Assembly: GCA_937883755.1 (NCBI GenBank)
Contig: CAKZYA010000004.1
Span: 1-64,000, forward strand
DNA length: 64,000 bases
Origin: an uncultured Flammeovirgaceae bacterium
GTDB taxonomy: Bacteria; Bacteroidota; Bacteroidia; Cytophagales; Cyclobacteriaceae
Reading direction: 5' to 3'
The notes under the pieces were generated by a model. The model made no database searches. It was not told where the DNA came from and saw only the letters and a program-made list of their open reading frames with translations. Shown here piece after piece: positions 18,013 to 27,169 of the stretch. Each line of letters starts with the position of its first letter. Positions within the stretch are counted from its first letter, which is position 1. Both the position numbers and the translations under genes were made by a program.

Positions 18013-18456
18013 CTAGGTGCGGAAGGTAGGTTGGACGGATAATTTCTTGTAGAGGCGGTAGATGTTCTGTCGGGATTTTGGGTGGAAATCATGATCAATC
18101 TGATCCATAATTCGGCGTACCAGGAGCAAGCCTACCCCGCCCTTGCGCCTGTCCTTAATAATTTGCTTAATGCAAGGTTCTTTATACTGCTTGAAATTAA
18201 AGCCTTTCTTGCCTGAGTCGTAAATCTCAAAAGTAACACCCTGATTATCATCAATTTGTATTTTAAGTTCCAGACTATGGCTAGAGTTGCATTGATGAGA
18301 GTGGATCATCAAATTAGAGCATACTTCATCAACAGCTAGCACCAGTTGGTGCATTTCGATGTCGGAGATCGTATAATTTTGTAGGGTTTGCCTTACAAAG
18401 TCACGTACTCCCTGCAACTCATCCTTACAACACGATACTTTGTAGTTATAACTCAT
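18013..18456 (-). CDS. RsbW/SpoIIAB-type serine kinase-like ATPase (anti-sigma factor family)
   Basis: The 147-aa protein is a HATPase_c domain of the GHKL type. The N box is LAVDEVCSNLMIHS near residues 43-56, the G1 region is FEIYDSGKKG, and the G2 region is KGGVGLLLVRRIMD. Proteins of this kind phosphorylate a STAS-domain partner and bind either it or a regulatory target. The gene overlaps the upstream STAS gene by 11 nt and forms a module with it and the SpoIIE phosphatase. No sigma factor lies nearby, so the output target is open. Confidence 0.85.
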   Translation of the reverse strand: MSYNYKVSCCKDELQGVRDFVRQTLQNYTISDIEMHQLVLAVDEVCSNLMIHSHQCNSSHSLELKIQIDDNQGVTFEIYDSGKKGFNFKQYKEPCIKQIIKDRRKGGVGLLLVRRIMDQIDHDFHPKSRQNIYRLYKKLSVQPTFRT

Positions 18457-18790
18457 CAGCTTCAGTCTTTGCTTGTTCTTCAGTTTCTACAATGGTGAGC
18501 AATTGGTGTAACCCTAATATCTCAAAGACCTTGTAAACCCGATCGCTCATGCGATACAAAACCATCTTTTTATGTTTAGTTTCCAATTCTTGAATGTAAG
18601 ACATGAAAACTCCCAATCCGGCGGAAGAAATATAGTTTAGATGTTGACAGTCTACCAAGATTCTGACGACATCTGAGTTAATTGCTTTTTCTAAAGCCTC
18701 ATCTAAGTAAATGGATGAACTTGCATCCACCTCTCCGTTAATTGTGATAATACAGCTATCACCTTCAAAATCAGTTCGTACATCCACCAT
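18446..18790 (-). CDS. STAS-domain anti-sigma factor antagonist (RsbV/SpoIIAA-like)
   Basis: This 114-aa single STAS domain has the switch serine in NYISSAGLGV; Ser56 aligns with the phosphorylated serine of SpoIIAA. The unphosphorylated form normally binds the RsbW-like kinase and frees its target. It sits between the phosphatase gene (upstream, 43-nt gap) and the kinase gene (downstream, overlapping), an arrangement that supports a dedicated three-part partner switch. Confidence 0.88.
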   Translation of the reverse strand: MVDVRTDFEGDSCIITINGEVDASSSIYLDEALEKAINSDVVRILVDCQHLNYISSAGLGVFMSYIQELETKHKKMVLYRMSDRVYKVFEILGLHQLLTIVETEEQAKTEADEL

Positions 18791-18833
18791 AGCTAAACTA
18801 TTATACGCTTTGTCTCCATTTAGGTTCTTTTAC

Positions 18834-20921
18834 TTAGGTAAACTTCATTATCAATGCTGTATAATCGTCATTTAGGGGACGATGGTTACAAAATTTGTAA
18901 AGTTCTTCAATAAGTTTTTTTTGTAGCACTCCTGATGACTCTTGGGCATGATCAATAATGACTTTTTTTAGCCGATCATATCCGAATTCTTCGTTTTCAT
19001 CATTCGTGGCCTCCGTTATTCCATCAGTATAGAGCAGAATAATATCACCCTGCTGGTATCGCTTCTCACTCACTTCAATATACTGGTCAAATTTATCGTT
19101 ACGAATAATTCCCAGCCCTAGCCCTTTGGTTTCCAAATAACAAGCTTGCTTGGTTTTATCACTGTAGTATAAAGTTGGGGTATGCCCCGCCCGAGCAAAA
19201 CTAAGAGTCCGATCCTGAGTATTTACCACAAAAAACGAAGCAGTGATAAAGGAGGTTTTTTCCATGCAGCGCCCTAGAGCACTGTTTGCGTAAGCTAGAA
19301 ATTTATCAGGGGGTAAATCTAGTTGCGCCAAACTATGAAAAACTCCCTTCATCTGAGACATATTGAACGCCGCTGAAGTTCCTTTTCCAGATACATCTCC
19401 AATGATAATAATGAATTTGTGATCGTCAATCTGGTACTGGTCGTAGTAGTCACCCCCCACCTGGTCAGCCGATTCTGAGAAGGCAGAGATATCAAAAGCA
19501 TCGTTAGAAATCGGTTTATTAGGCAACAAGCTACGATGTACGCGGTTAGCAATTTTTAGCTCCTCCTGATAGCGTTCGTTAACTAACGTTTCGTTCATTA
19601 ACTGAAAGTTCTCAATCGAGATAGAAGCCTGACTGGCAAAAGTGGTGATGATGCTAATCATTTCCTTATTAAAACCATCGCTCACCTCCTTCATCAGTAC
19701 CAGGTTACCTACAATGGTGTTTTTTACTATCAGAGGCACCCAAAGCACCGATCGGTATTCGGGTAATTTGAGAATACGATGCCGTCGCTGGCGCTGTTCA
19801 AAGTCTTGCCGTTGAAGCCGGGGACGGGGTAAAGGGTTAATAATCTCAGGCTGGTCGGTATTTGCTTGAAGGCGTTTCTTAAATATATCTACCCGCTCTT
19901 GATTAATACCTTTAGTAAGAAGGCGAGGGGAACCATTGTGCGAAATCTCAATCCAACTTACATCAGCAATTACTGCTTTAGCCGCGCTTTCCAGCAAGAT
20001 ATCGTAAATCTGAGAAGTGTTATATTCCGACTGAGAAGACTGACTCAGTCGCTGAAAGTTAATAATCTCTTCTAGTTTCTGCTCAAATACTGAAGAGGTA
20101 GGGAGGTTAAAAATAATAACTAGTAGTGAAAAAATACTGTATATGAATACAAAACCAGTGATGGCAATGATAAATGGATTAAAAATGAACGACCCTAATC
20201 TTTCTAAGTCGGTTAACAGAGCGATTTGCTCGATAAATTGCTGAACGTAAAAAATGATAAAAATGGCAATTGCCAGCATGATAGAGATACTTTTCCACTT
20301 CTGGCGGAAATCTAAATAGGCTATCCACTTAAGGTTAATCGATAGTACTAACCCCAGTAGCAGCAGCGGAATAAGAACGATCAATAAGGTAACTAAATCG
20401 TTCTGTGCCGGAAAAAAGATAAAAACGATACTGGCTAACAATGAATACTCAAAGATTTGCCACAGCAGGATAAGTCTTTTAGACTTTTGGTATAAAATAA
20501 GTTGCTTCCATACCATAAAAGTAGAGATAATGAAGGCTGCGAATAGCCCGAACCGGATGTGAAAAAAGAATAGACGCAGTAGCGATTTTTCGGCTAACGA
20601 TCCTTGACCCAGCAATTCATAAAACAGTTGAATCGCTAAAGAAATAGCAGTAGCAAACAGACCAGTAGCAAACACCCTCCACAATAAATCAATGAAATTT
20701 ATTCGTTCGGCTTGCCCAGTAATAAATCGATAATAGACGGCTACCGAGACTAAGAATAAGATTAAAAAAATGTGAGTAAACTCGGATTTGAAACCAGAAG
20801 GAACATTATGGCTTTGGGCAAACTGAATAAATAAGTCTACCGTAACTAGACCTATCCAGCTAATAATTCCGAGGAAGAGAGATAATCGTATTACGTTTCT
20901 ATGAATACGTAACTTCATCAT
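18834..20921 (-). CDS. Membrane-bound SpoIIE/RsbU-type PP2C phosphatase with GAF domain
   Basis: The 695-aa protein has an N-terminal membrane region (about residues 10-280) with around eight hydrophobic helices. A GAF-like domain follows at about 295-445, and the C-terminus (about 455-695) is a SpoIIE PP2C phosphatase: VGGDYYDQYQID, the metal-binding IGDVSGKGTSAAF, and LLLYTDGITEATN are present, so the metal ligands look intact. It would dephosphorylate the STAS protein encoded just downstream in response to a membrane or GAF-sensed signal. The signal is unknown. It is the first gene of the partner-switch operon. Confidence 0.9.
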   Translation of the reverse strand: MMKLRIHRNVIRLSLFLGIISWIGLVTVDLFIQFAQSHNVPSGFKSEFTHIFLILFLVSVAVYYRFITGQAERINFIDLLWRVFATGLFATAISLAIQLFYELLGQGSLAEKSLLRLFFFHIRFGLFAAFIISTFMVWKQLILYQKSKRLILLWQIFEYSLLASIVFIFFPAQNDLVTLLIVLIPLLLLGLVLSINLKWIAYLDFRQKWKSISIMLAIAIFIIFYVQQFIEQIALLTDLERLGSFIFNPFIIAITGFVFIYSIFSLLVIIFNLPTSSVFEQKLEEIINFQRLSQSSQSEYNTSQIYDILLESAAKAVIADVSWIEISHNGSPRLLTKGINQERVDIFKKRLQANTDQPEIINPLPRPRLQRQDFEQRQRRHRILKLPEYRSVLWVPLIVKNTIVGNLVLMKEVSDGFNKEMISIITTFASQASISIENFQLMNETLVNERYQEELKIANRVHRSLLPNKPISNDAFDISAFSESADQVGGDYYDQYQIDDHKFIIIIGDVSGKGTSAAFNMSQMKGVFHSLAQLDLPPDKFLAYANSALGRCMEKTSFITASFFVVNTQDRTLSFARAGHTPTLYYSDKTKQACYLETKGLGLGIIRNDKFDQYIEVSEKRYQQGDIILLYTDGITEATNDENEEFGYDRLKKVIIDHAQESSGVLQKKLIEELYKFCNHRPLNDDYTALIMKFT

Positions 20922-20973
20922 AGTAGCCTTAGCCCCTGCGGGTTGAAAAAGTTGTTGGTTGAGCTTATAGCTG

Positions 20974-20981
20974 CAAAACTA
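20974..20981 (-). promoter_or_regulatory. -7 promoter element upstream of the partner-switch operon
   Basis: Read on the minus strand this is TAGTTTTG, an exact match to TAnnTTTG, about 50 nt before the phosphatase ATG. No clear TTG is present at the -33 distance, so only half of the expected promoter is seen. Confidence 0.35.
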
Positions 20982-21106
20982 ACATAAATTTTGTAACCAG
21001 AGACGATGGCCTTCCTTGGTCCGAATGGGTTAGTACAGAAAATGGATAATTAGATAGTGAGAAAAATGGGTGAACAGTCGTATCTATTCACCCGTAATAT
21101 TACAGT

Positions 21107-22348
21107 CTATTTTGCTTGCTCGAATGATTTATAAGCTCTTACGATTTCCGTCAATCGTTCTGATGCGCTGTTGCCAGCTTCATCGGTATTAGTATTAATA
21201 AGTAGAATCGAGCCCGTTTGACTATCAGGGTCAAACCCTAGAAAGGCAGATGACCCTAAGTCGCCTCCCGTGTGACCAATCCTACCCGAAGTAGACCATA
21301 CCCAAAACACCCCGTAGTTGGCTTCCCGTTCGGGCATGTCTGGCGGGCGAGTGTCTAGCTTTTGGGAAAAGAGCGTTTGATATGACTCTTTAGAAAGTAA
21401 AAGCTCAGATTGGCCTGACTGCCCTTTCATCATTTCTAGCATAAAAATAGTCAGATCTTCTACTGAGGTGGCTAATGAGCCGTCTGGATAAGTAGCTATT
21501 GTGTAAAATGGAATCGGATTATTTCGGTTCCAATACTGGTTGGAAACTTGACTACGGTCAATCTGGGTTAATTTCCAAGCAGTATTGTTCATGTGGAGTG
21601 GCTCAAATATGACTTTTTGGGTGTATTCATCGAAGGATTCACCTGTGACTATCTCAACCAGGTAAGCCGCTAGGGCTGAACCAATATTGCTGTAAGCGTA
21701 GGTGTTTCCGGCTGCGTAAGTGCCAAAATTTGTCGTCTTGTAGAGAGCATCATCGGGAGTGAAGTAAGCTTGCAAAAAATCAGCTAGCGGGAGTACCTGC
21801 CCTTGGGTTTTTACCCCTAATTCGCTTTGCATGCGTTGCGCCATAGGTGAGTTAAGGTCTTCACCCGCTAATATGCTATAGTTACTGAAATACGTGCCTT
21901 CATCATCTAAAATGCCAGAGGTATGGGTGACCAGATGCTTTACTCGAATAGGGGTTTCGGGCGAGTGAGGGTTGGTAACAGTAAATGGTAGTATCTTGTT
22001 GATTTCAGTCTCTAGGGTAATTTTTCCCTGTTCAACGACCTTCATAAGGGCTACCCCAATGAAGACCTTGCTAATAGAAGCAATGTTCATAGCCGTTTGA
22101 TTGGTCAGATCTACATCTTGGGCTACATTGGCTTGTCCGTAGCTTTTCTGGAAAGAAACTTCCCCCTGCTTAACAACACTAACCGAGAATCCGGCAAAAT
22201 CAGATTGCTCGTAAATGTCTTGTAAGCGGGTATTAAGTGCTTCGGGAGTGCGAACCGGAGCTATATCATCTTCTTTTTGACAACGACTGAAAGATACTAG
22301 GAGCAGGGTGCCCAGCAATGCAAATAAAGAGAAACGAAATTTCATCAT
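21107..22348 (-). CDS. Serine hydrolase, class C beta-lactamase/PBP family (secreted)
   Basis: The 413-aa protein has a hydrophobic export signal ending near Cys 23; the sequence before it (SFSRC) is a poor lipobox, so lipidation is uncertain. The catalytic motifs are ASISKVF (the SxxK serine and lysine, about residue 92), the tyrosine motif AYSN, and HTGGDLGS near the C-terminus in place of KTG. Proteins of this family include beta-lactamases, D-alanyl-D-alanine peptidases and esterases, so the substrate is open. An AraC regulator gene lies immediately upstream in the same direction with a 54-nt gap and may control it. Confidence 0.87.
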   Translation of the reverse strand: MMKFRFSLFALLGTLLLVSFSRCQKEDDIAPVRTPEALNTRLQDIYEQSDFAGFSVSVVKQGEVSFQKSYGQANVAQDVDLTNQTAMNIASISKVFIGVALMKVVEQGKITLETEINKILPFTVTNPHSPETPIRVKHLVTHTSGILDDEGTYFSNYSILAGEDLNSPMAQRMQSELGVKTQGQVLPLADFLQAYFTPDDALYKTTNFGTYAAGNTYAYSNIGSALAAYLVEIVTGESFDEYTQKVIFEPLHMNNTAWKLTQIDRSQVSNQYWNRNNPIPFYTIATYPDGSLATSVEDLTIFMLEMMKGQSGQSELLLSKESYQTLFSQKLDTRPPDMPEREANYGVFWVWSTSGRIGHTGGDLGSSAFLGFDPDSQTGSILLINTNTDEAGNSASERLTEIVRAYKSFEQAK

Positions 22349-22402
22349 TTTTTTGGGATTAATTGTGTAATAATAACCCCAAAAGTAAAAGAGCAGGTAG
22401 CC

Positions 22403-23194
22403 TTATTCTTGGAAAATATTGCAGCTACGTTGATAAGTGCTCGGGGTAATACCAAGATAGCGCCGGAAGTAATTCGTAAAGTTGCTTTGATCGTAGAAAC
22501 CTGTATCCAAGGCGGCATCAACGATTGGTGTTCCCTCCTGAAGCATTTCTTTTCCACGCAAGACTCGCTGAAGTACAATAAACTGAAAAGGGGTAAGGCC
22601 AACGTATCGCTTAAAATTTCGGATAAATTGATACTTATCTTGACCCGCTAACTTCGTGAGAGTATCAAGCTGTATTTTCTGAGCAATAAAATTTGCGATA
22701 TGCGCTTTTACTTCCTCAACCCAAGCGGGCATCTCTAGCAAATCGATACGTGGCTGGCGAAAAGTGCATAGATTAGTAAGAAAATGAAGCAGATCTTGCT
22801 CAAAAGAGAAATTTTTGATGTTTCTTGAATAACTAGAGAATAGCTCTAGTAACTGCCTATACTGCTGAACCAGATGTTGGTCATCAATAATCTTAGATAA
22901 TTGTAAATCTGATGGTTTTACTCTTTTGCCCCCTATCATATCAGGACTCACGTAAAGTGTTTTTAGTGAATAGCAGCCATCGGGTAAAACTTTATTTTGA
23001 TGAACCTCAAACGGATGGGAAATCAGTAACGAATTCTGGGTAGCAATAGCATCGTTTTCAATAAAGGTACCTTGCTCAATTAGTGAAATGCAAAATGTCT
23101 CGTGAAAGTGAGCAGGAAATGTAGCCGTAGCTTGCTTGGCTTGAAACATTTCCAATGCATCAAAATCCTTGGTTCGTAAAAAGCTAAACATCAT
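22403..23194 (-). CDS. AraC-family transcriptional regulator
   Basis: The 263-aa protein has an N-terminal cupin-like AraC-binding domain (FPAHFHETFCISLIEQG near residue 28, SHPFEVHQN) and a C-terminal double helix-turn-helix from about residue 165. The second HTH shows the AraC signature AALDTGFYDQSNFTNYFRRYLGITP. It binds DNA and responds to a small effector through the cupin part. It is placed directly upstream of the serine hydrolase, its most likely target. Confidence 0.9.
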   Translation of the reverse strand: MMFSFLRTKDFDALEMFQAKQATATFPAHFHETFCISLIEQGTFIENDAIATQNSLLISHPFEVHQNKVLPDGCYSLKTLYVSPDMIGGKRVKPSDLQLSKIIDDQHLVQQYRQLLELFSSYSRNIKNFSFEQDLLHFLTNLCTFRQPRIDLLEMPAWVEEVKAHIANFIAQKIQLDTLTKLAGQDKYQFIRNFKRYVGLTPFQFIVLQRVLRGKEMLQEGTPIVDAALDTGFYDQSNFTNYFRRYLGITPSTYQRSCNIFQE

Positions 23195-23307
23195 TGTAAC
23201 TAACGCCTTATTCTTCTTTCTAATTGCTAGAAATCCTACCTTTCGTCTAGCTTGATTTGATATACCATTAGGATCAGATTGGATTTGTAAAAAGAGCTTG
23301 AGAAAGA

Positions 23308-24774
23308 TCAGGGACTGTAATTAGGCGCTCCGCGAGTAATGGTAACATCGTGAGGGTGACTCTCGCGTACTCCGGCCGCAGTAATTTTTACAAATTTGGC
23401 TTGTTGTAGTGTTGAAATGTCTGCCGCACCACAGTAACCCATTCCAGAGCGTAGTCCGCCTTCCATCTGATAAAGTACTTCTTGCACTAAACCTTTGTAG
23501 GGAACTCGCCCAACAATACCTTCCGGGACTAACTTTTTAATATCATCCTCGGCATCCTGAAAATAACGATCCTTTGAGCCTTCTTCCATCGCCTCAATAG
23601 AACCCATACCCCGATACGATTTAAACTTGCGCCCCTCGTATAGTATGACTTCACCCGGAGCTTCATCAGTCCCGGCCAGTAAGGAGCCAATCATCACACA
23701 GTTAGCTCCGGCCACAATTGCCTTCACTACATCACCCGAGAAGCGAATACCCCCGTCGGCAATCACCGGAATACCCGAACCTTTGACTGCTTCTGCCGCC
23801 TCGTAAACCGCCGAGAGCTGAGGAACACCCACTCCGGCAATAATGCGGGTGGTACAAATACTACCCGGACCGACTCCAACTTTAATCGCATCAGCCCCAG
23901 CTTTCACTAAGGTTTTTGCCCCTTCCGCTGTAGCGATATTTCCCACCACTACATCTAGCTCAGGGAACTTTTGCTTTACTGAAATACAGGCGTCAATCAC
24001 TCCTTTAGAATGGCCATGAGCGGTGTCCACACTAATGATGTCGACTCCCGCATTCTTCAGCATTTCAACCCGTTCGGTAATATCAGGGGTAACGCCTACC
24101 GCAGCTCCTACTCGTAAACGGCCAAATTCGTCCTTACAAGCGTTAGGACGATCTTTGTTTTTGAGAATATCTTTATAAGTGATGAGTCCAGTTAGACGAC
24201 CACTTTCGTCGACAATGGGTAGCTTCTCTATTTTGTGCTCCTGAAGAATATCTTCGGCTTCTTCTAGACCTACACCAATTTGAGCAGTTACTAAGCGATT
24301 TTTCGTCATAACTTCTTGCACCGGTTGGCTAGAATCCTTCAAAAAGCGCAGATCACGATTCGTAATGATACCAATCAGCTTCTGGCTATTATCTACTACC
24401 GGAATGCCCCCAATTTTATTCTCTCGCATAATGTTACGAGCATCAGCCACGGTAGAATCCGCGCTTAGGGTAATCGGATCTAGAATCATCCCGCTTTGCG
24501 AACGTTTTACTTTTCGCACTTGATAGGCTTGTGCCTCTATAGACATATTCTTGTGAATAAATCCAAGCCCACCGGCAAGTGCCATAGCAATTGCTAGGTC
24601 ACTCTCAGTTACTGTGTCCATCGCAGCAGAAACTAGCGGGATGTTGAGTTGAATCTTTTTTGTAAGAAAGGTAGAAGTACTGGTTTCACGAGGTAGTACT
24701 TCAGAGTAGCTGGGTACGAGCAACACATCATCGTAGGTGAGGGCTTCGTACAGAAATTTCTCAGATGAGTTCAT
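23308..24774 (-). CDS. guaB: Inosine-5'-monophosphate dehydrogenase
   Basis: The protein converts IMP to XMP with NAD+, the committed step to guanine nucleotides. About residues 90-205 are two CBS domains that insert into the TIM barrel. The active-site loop [13 protein letters not shown] holds the catalytic Cys (about residue 307), and the IMP-binding [13 protein letters not shown] and GMGSIEAM motifs are present. I use the ATG at 24774; a GTG at 24789 and an ATG at 24777 are in frame upstream, but family proteins start close to the [12 protein letters not shown] segment. Length (about 488 aa) is normal. Confidence 0.96.
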   Translation of the reverse strand: MNSSEKFLYEALTYDDVLLVPSYSEVLPRETSTSTFLTKKIQLNIPLVSAAMDTVTESDLAIAMALAGGLGFIHKNMSIEAQAYQVRKVKRSQSGMILDPITLSADSTVADARNIMRENKIGGIPVVDNSQKLIGIITNRDLRFLKDSSQPVQEVMTKNRLVTAQIGVGLEEAEDILQEHKIEKLPIVDESGRLTGLITYKDILKNKDRPNACKDEFGRLRVGAAVGVTPDITERVEMLKNAGVDIISVDTAHGHSKGVIDACISVKQKFPELDVVVGNIATAEGAKTLVKAGADAIKVGVGPGSICTTRIIAGVGVPQLSAVYEAAEAVKGSGIPVIADGGIRFSGDVVKAIVAGANCVMIGSLLAGTDEAPGEVILYEGRKFKSYRGMGSIEAMEEGSKDRYFQDAEDDIKKLVPEGIVGRVPYKGLVQEVLYQMEGGLRSGMGYCGAADISTLQQAKFVKITAAGVRESHPHDVTITRGAPNYSP

Positions 24775-24805
24775 CATAGCAAATAACACCGAATTATTTG
24801 CCAGT

Positions 24806-24813
24806 CAAAGGTA
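24806..24813 (-). promoter_or_regulatory. -7 promoter element upstream of guaB
   Basis: The minus strand reads TACCTTTG, an exact TAnnTTTG match about 30 nt before the guaB start. A -33 TTG is not evident at the right distance. Confidence 0.4.
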
Positions 24814-24877
24814 CTTAGCAATACTGAAAAGAAAAAACGGATGCTCTTAATAAAAATTAATAGTCATGAACCTCTTA

Positions 24878-25639
24878 TTACCCGCCTTGTTGACTGCCAA
24901 ATACTCGCCGAATAATGGATTGGCCGTATGAGTAGGGGTCGCGGCGAATTTTCTTTTCCTCGATAGAAACCAGTGTAAAGAGGCCTTCTAAGGCTTTTTC
25001 CGTGGCGTAGTCTTCCAACTCAGGTAATTCTCGGACATTTACATTGATATCACTAGCGAGTGGGGTTCGGTTGTAAGTACTAATAGCATCTTTTAGTCCA
25101 TCGTAGTATTTTGTGGCTTTTACCTGGTCTAGGGCGCTTTTAATAACCGGCCGAAACGCCTGTTCTAGATTGGAGGTGGTGGTTCGTCTCAAATACCTAG
25201 TGGCAGCGGTGCTGTCACCCCTCAAAATATTGGCTGCGTCACTAATAGTCATAGATGTGATAGCTTTCACAAAAATGGGTGCCGCCTCTTTGGCGGCCTG
25301 CTCAGCTCCGCGGTTCATAGCTTCCACAAAATCATCTACCACCTTATTACCTACCAGCGGTATTTTCCGAATGTTTCGCTCGACTTTTCTGAGCTCCGAG
25401 GGCATGAGTATTCGGATATCAGCTATTGGGTTGTTCAGATAACCATCTTGCTTTGAAGCATTATTGCCAGCAAAGCGGGCTCCTTCCTTGAGTGCTTCTT
25501 TTAGTCCGGCAGTAATTTCCCCGGTCGTTAAACCTCCTCCTCCAGTATTCACGTCACTCAAAATCTGATTTACCGTATCGCAAGCCATAGTGGCGAGTAG
25601 TCCCAAGGTTAATAATGTGGTTTTTATATTTATTGTCAT
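24878..25639 (-). CDS. DUF4197 domain lipoprotein
   Basis: The 253-aa protein has a short lipoprotein signal with Cys at about residue 20 (ATMAC). The rest is a DUF4197 domain, recognised from LTTGEITAGLKEALKEGARFA, the DIRILMPSELRKVE segment, FVEAMNRGAEQAAKEAAPIF and the closing ALEGLFTLVSIEEKKIRRDP. The family is helical, envelope-located and has no known function. It is a single gene between guaB and the divergent cinA. Confidence 0.88.
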   Translation of the reverse strand: MTINIKTTLLTLGLLATMACDTVNQILSDVNTGGGGLTTGEITAGLKEALKEGARFAGNNASKQDGYLNNPIADIRILMPSELRKVERNIRKIPLVGNKVVDDFVEAMNRGAEQAAKEAAPIFVKAITSMTISDAANILRGDSTAATRYLRRTTTSNLEQAFRPVIKSALDQVKATKYYDGLKDAISTYNRTPLASDINVNVRELPELEDYATEKALEGLFTLVSIEEKKIRRDPYSYGQSIIRRVFGSQQGG

Positions 25640-25783
25640 GTGCTTTTCATCAAGAATGTAAGAAGAGTATTTAGTACAACAGTAAAATTTTGAAAGTAGC
25701 TATAAACTAAAAGAACAAAACAAGGGCGGATGTTCTTTACTTTACGACGAAATTTATAGTTCAAATATTATTCCACTAACACT

Positions 25784-27049
25784 ATGAAACCAGTTTGGGC
25801 TGAGGTAATTACCATTGGCGATGAAATTCTTTACGGACAAACCCTAGATACGAACACCCAGTGGATGGGGCGACAGTTGAATGCCATTGGCATAAAAATT
25901 ATCCGCAAGGTGGCGGTAGGTGATCAGCAGGAAGAGATTATAAAAGCGTTAAATGAAGCGTCTCAACGGGCGGACATTATTTTAATTACTGGCGGTCTGG
26001 GGCCTACCAAGGATGATATCACTAAGAAAACCTTGGCGGAATATTTCGGTACATCATTGGTGATTGATGATGAGGTGCTGGAGTATGTTCGCGCCTTATT
26101 TTCGAAAAGAAACCTGCCAATGAATGCTCTTAATGAGGCTCAAGCACTGGTTCCTCAAAGCTGTACGGTTATTACCAACACTATGGGTACTGCTCCCGGT
26201 ATGTGGTTTGAGCGAGACGAAAAAGTGTATATGTCTATGCCAGGAGTTCCCTATGAGATGGAGACCATGATGGAAAAAAGCGTGCTTCCCCGGCTGAAGT
26301 CAATCTTCTCGCTACCGGTAATTTATCATCAAATGATTCAGACCGTGGGCATTGGCGAGTCCTGGCTAGCTGAGCAGATTGAGGCTTGGGAAGATCAGTT
26401 GCCTTTGCACATTCGGTTGGCTTATTTACCCAGTTTTGGTCGGGTGAAATTGCGTTTAACTGCCGTAGGTGATAATCGACTAGAATTAGAGAATGATGTA
26501 GCAGAACAGGTGAAGCAGGTTACTCCCCTTATTGAGAAATACGTGTTTGGCTACGGCGACATTACTCTGGAAGAAGCCGTAGGTGAAATGTTGGCAAAAT
26601 CCGAAAAAACGCTGGCAGTAGCCGAAAGCTGTACTGGGGGCTTTTTAGCCCATACGCTTACAAGTATTTCAGGAAGCTCCCGTTACTTTCAAGGTGGGAT
26701 AGTGGCCTACAGTAATCAGTTGAAAATGAGTTTATTAGATGTGCCAGAACAAACCCTGACACAATACGGTGCAGTCAGTGAAGAGACCATTCGGGCGATG
26801 GCCGAGGGAGTAAGAAAAAATTTGAAGACTGATTTCGGCGTATCTACTAGCGGCATTGCTGGTCCCGATGGAGGAACGCCAGAAAAGCCAGTAGGCACGG
26901 TATGGATTGCCGTAGCTGGGCCGGGCGAAACAGTCGCTAAGAAAATAAGCCTCTCTAAAGATCGTTTGGTTAATATCCGGCGTAGCACGGTGGTAGCACT
27001 AAATATGTTGCGTCAGACTGTACAGGCAACGCTTGCGAACCCTAGCTAA
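25784..27049 (+). CDS. cinA: CinA: nicotinamide-nucleotide amidohydrolase / competence-damage protein
   Basis: This two-domain 421-aa protein has an N-terminal MoCF-biosynthesis-like domain (AEVITIGDEILYGQTLDTNTQWM, then TGGLGPTKDDITKK) and a C-terminal PncC domain from about residue 265 (LAVAESCTGGFLAHTLTSISGSS, STSGIAGPDGGTPEKPVGTVWIA). In related bacteria the C-terminal domain deamidates nicotinamide mononucleotide to nicotinate mononucleotide, recycling NAD, and the N-terminal domain acts as an ADP-ribose pyrophosphatase. Full length and both motif sets look intact. Confidence 0.94.
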   Translation: MKPVWAEVITIGDEILYGQTLDTNTQWMGRQLNAIGIKIIRKVAVGDQQEEIIKALNEASQRADIILITGGLGPTKDDITKKTLAEYFGTSLVIDDEVLEYVRALFSKRNLPMNALNEAQALVPQSCTVITNTMGTAPGMWFERDEKVYMSMPGVPYEMETMMEKSVLPRLKSIFSLPVIYHQMIQTVGIGESWLAEQIEAWEDQLPLHIRLAYLPSFGRVKLRLTAVGDNRLELENDVAEQVKQVTPLIEKYVFGYGDITLEEAVGEMLAKSEKTLAVAESCTGGFLAHTLTSISGSSRYFQGGIVAYSNQLKMSLLDVPEQTLTQYGAVSEETIRAMAEGVRKNLKTDFGVSTSGIAGPDGGTPEKPVGTVWIAVAGPGETVAKKISLSKDRLVNIRRSTVVALNMLRQTVQATLANPS

Positions 27050-27054
27050 TATCG

Positions 27055-27062
27055 TAACTTTG
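27055..27062 (+). promoter_or_regulatory. Promoter upstream of the 2-oxoacid dehydrogenase E2 gene
   Basis: TAACTTTG matches the Bacteroidota -7 consensus, with TTG at 27033-27035 giving a 19-nt spacer. The -33 part lies inside the last codons of cinA. Transcription from here would give the E2 gene at 27170 a leader of about 100 nt. Confidence 0.55.
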
Positions 27063-27169
27063 CCTATTATTAGAAGTAGCGTTTGAGGTATAAGTTTCGT
27101 TTTTAAAATTTTGGTAATTAGTGACTCTACACTTTTTCAATTGTCAGTTATCAATTTTCAATTATAAGT

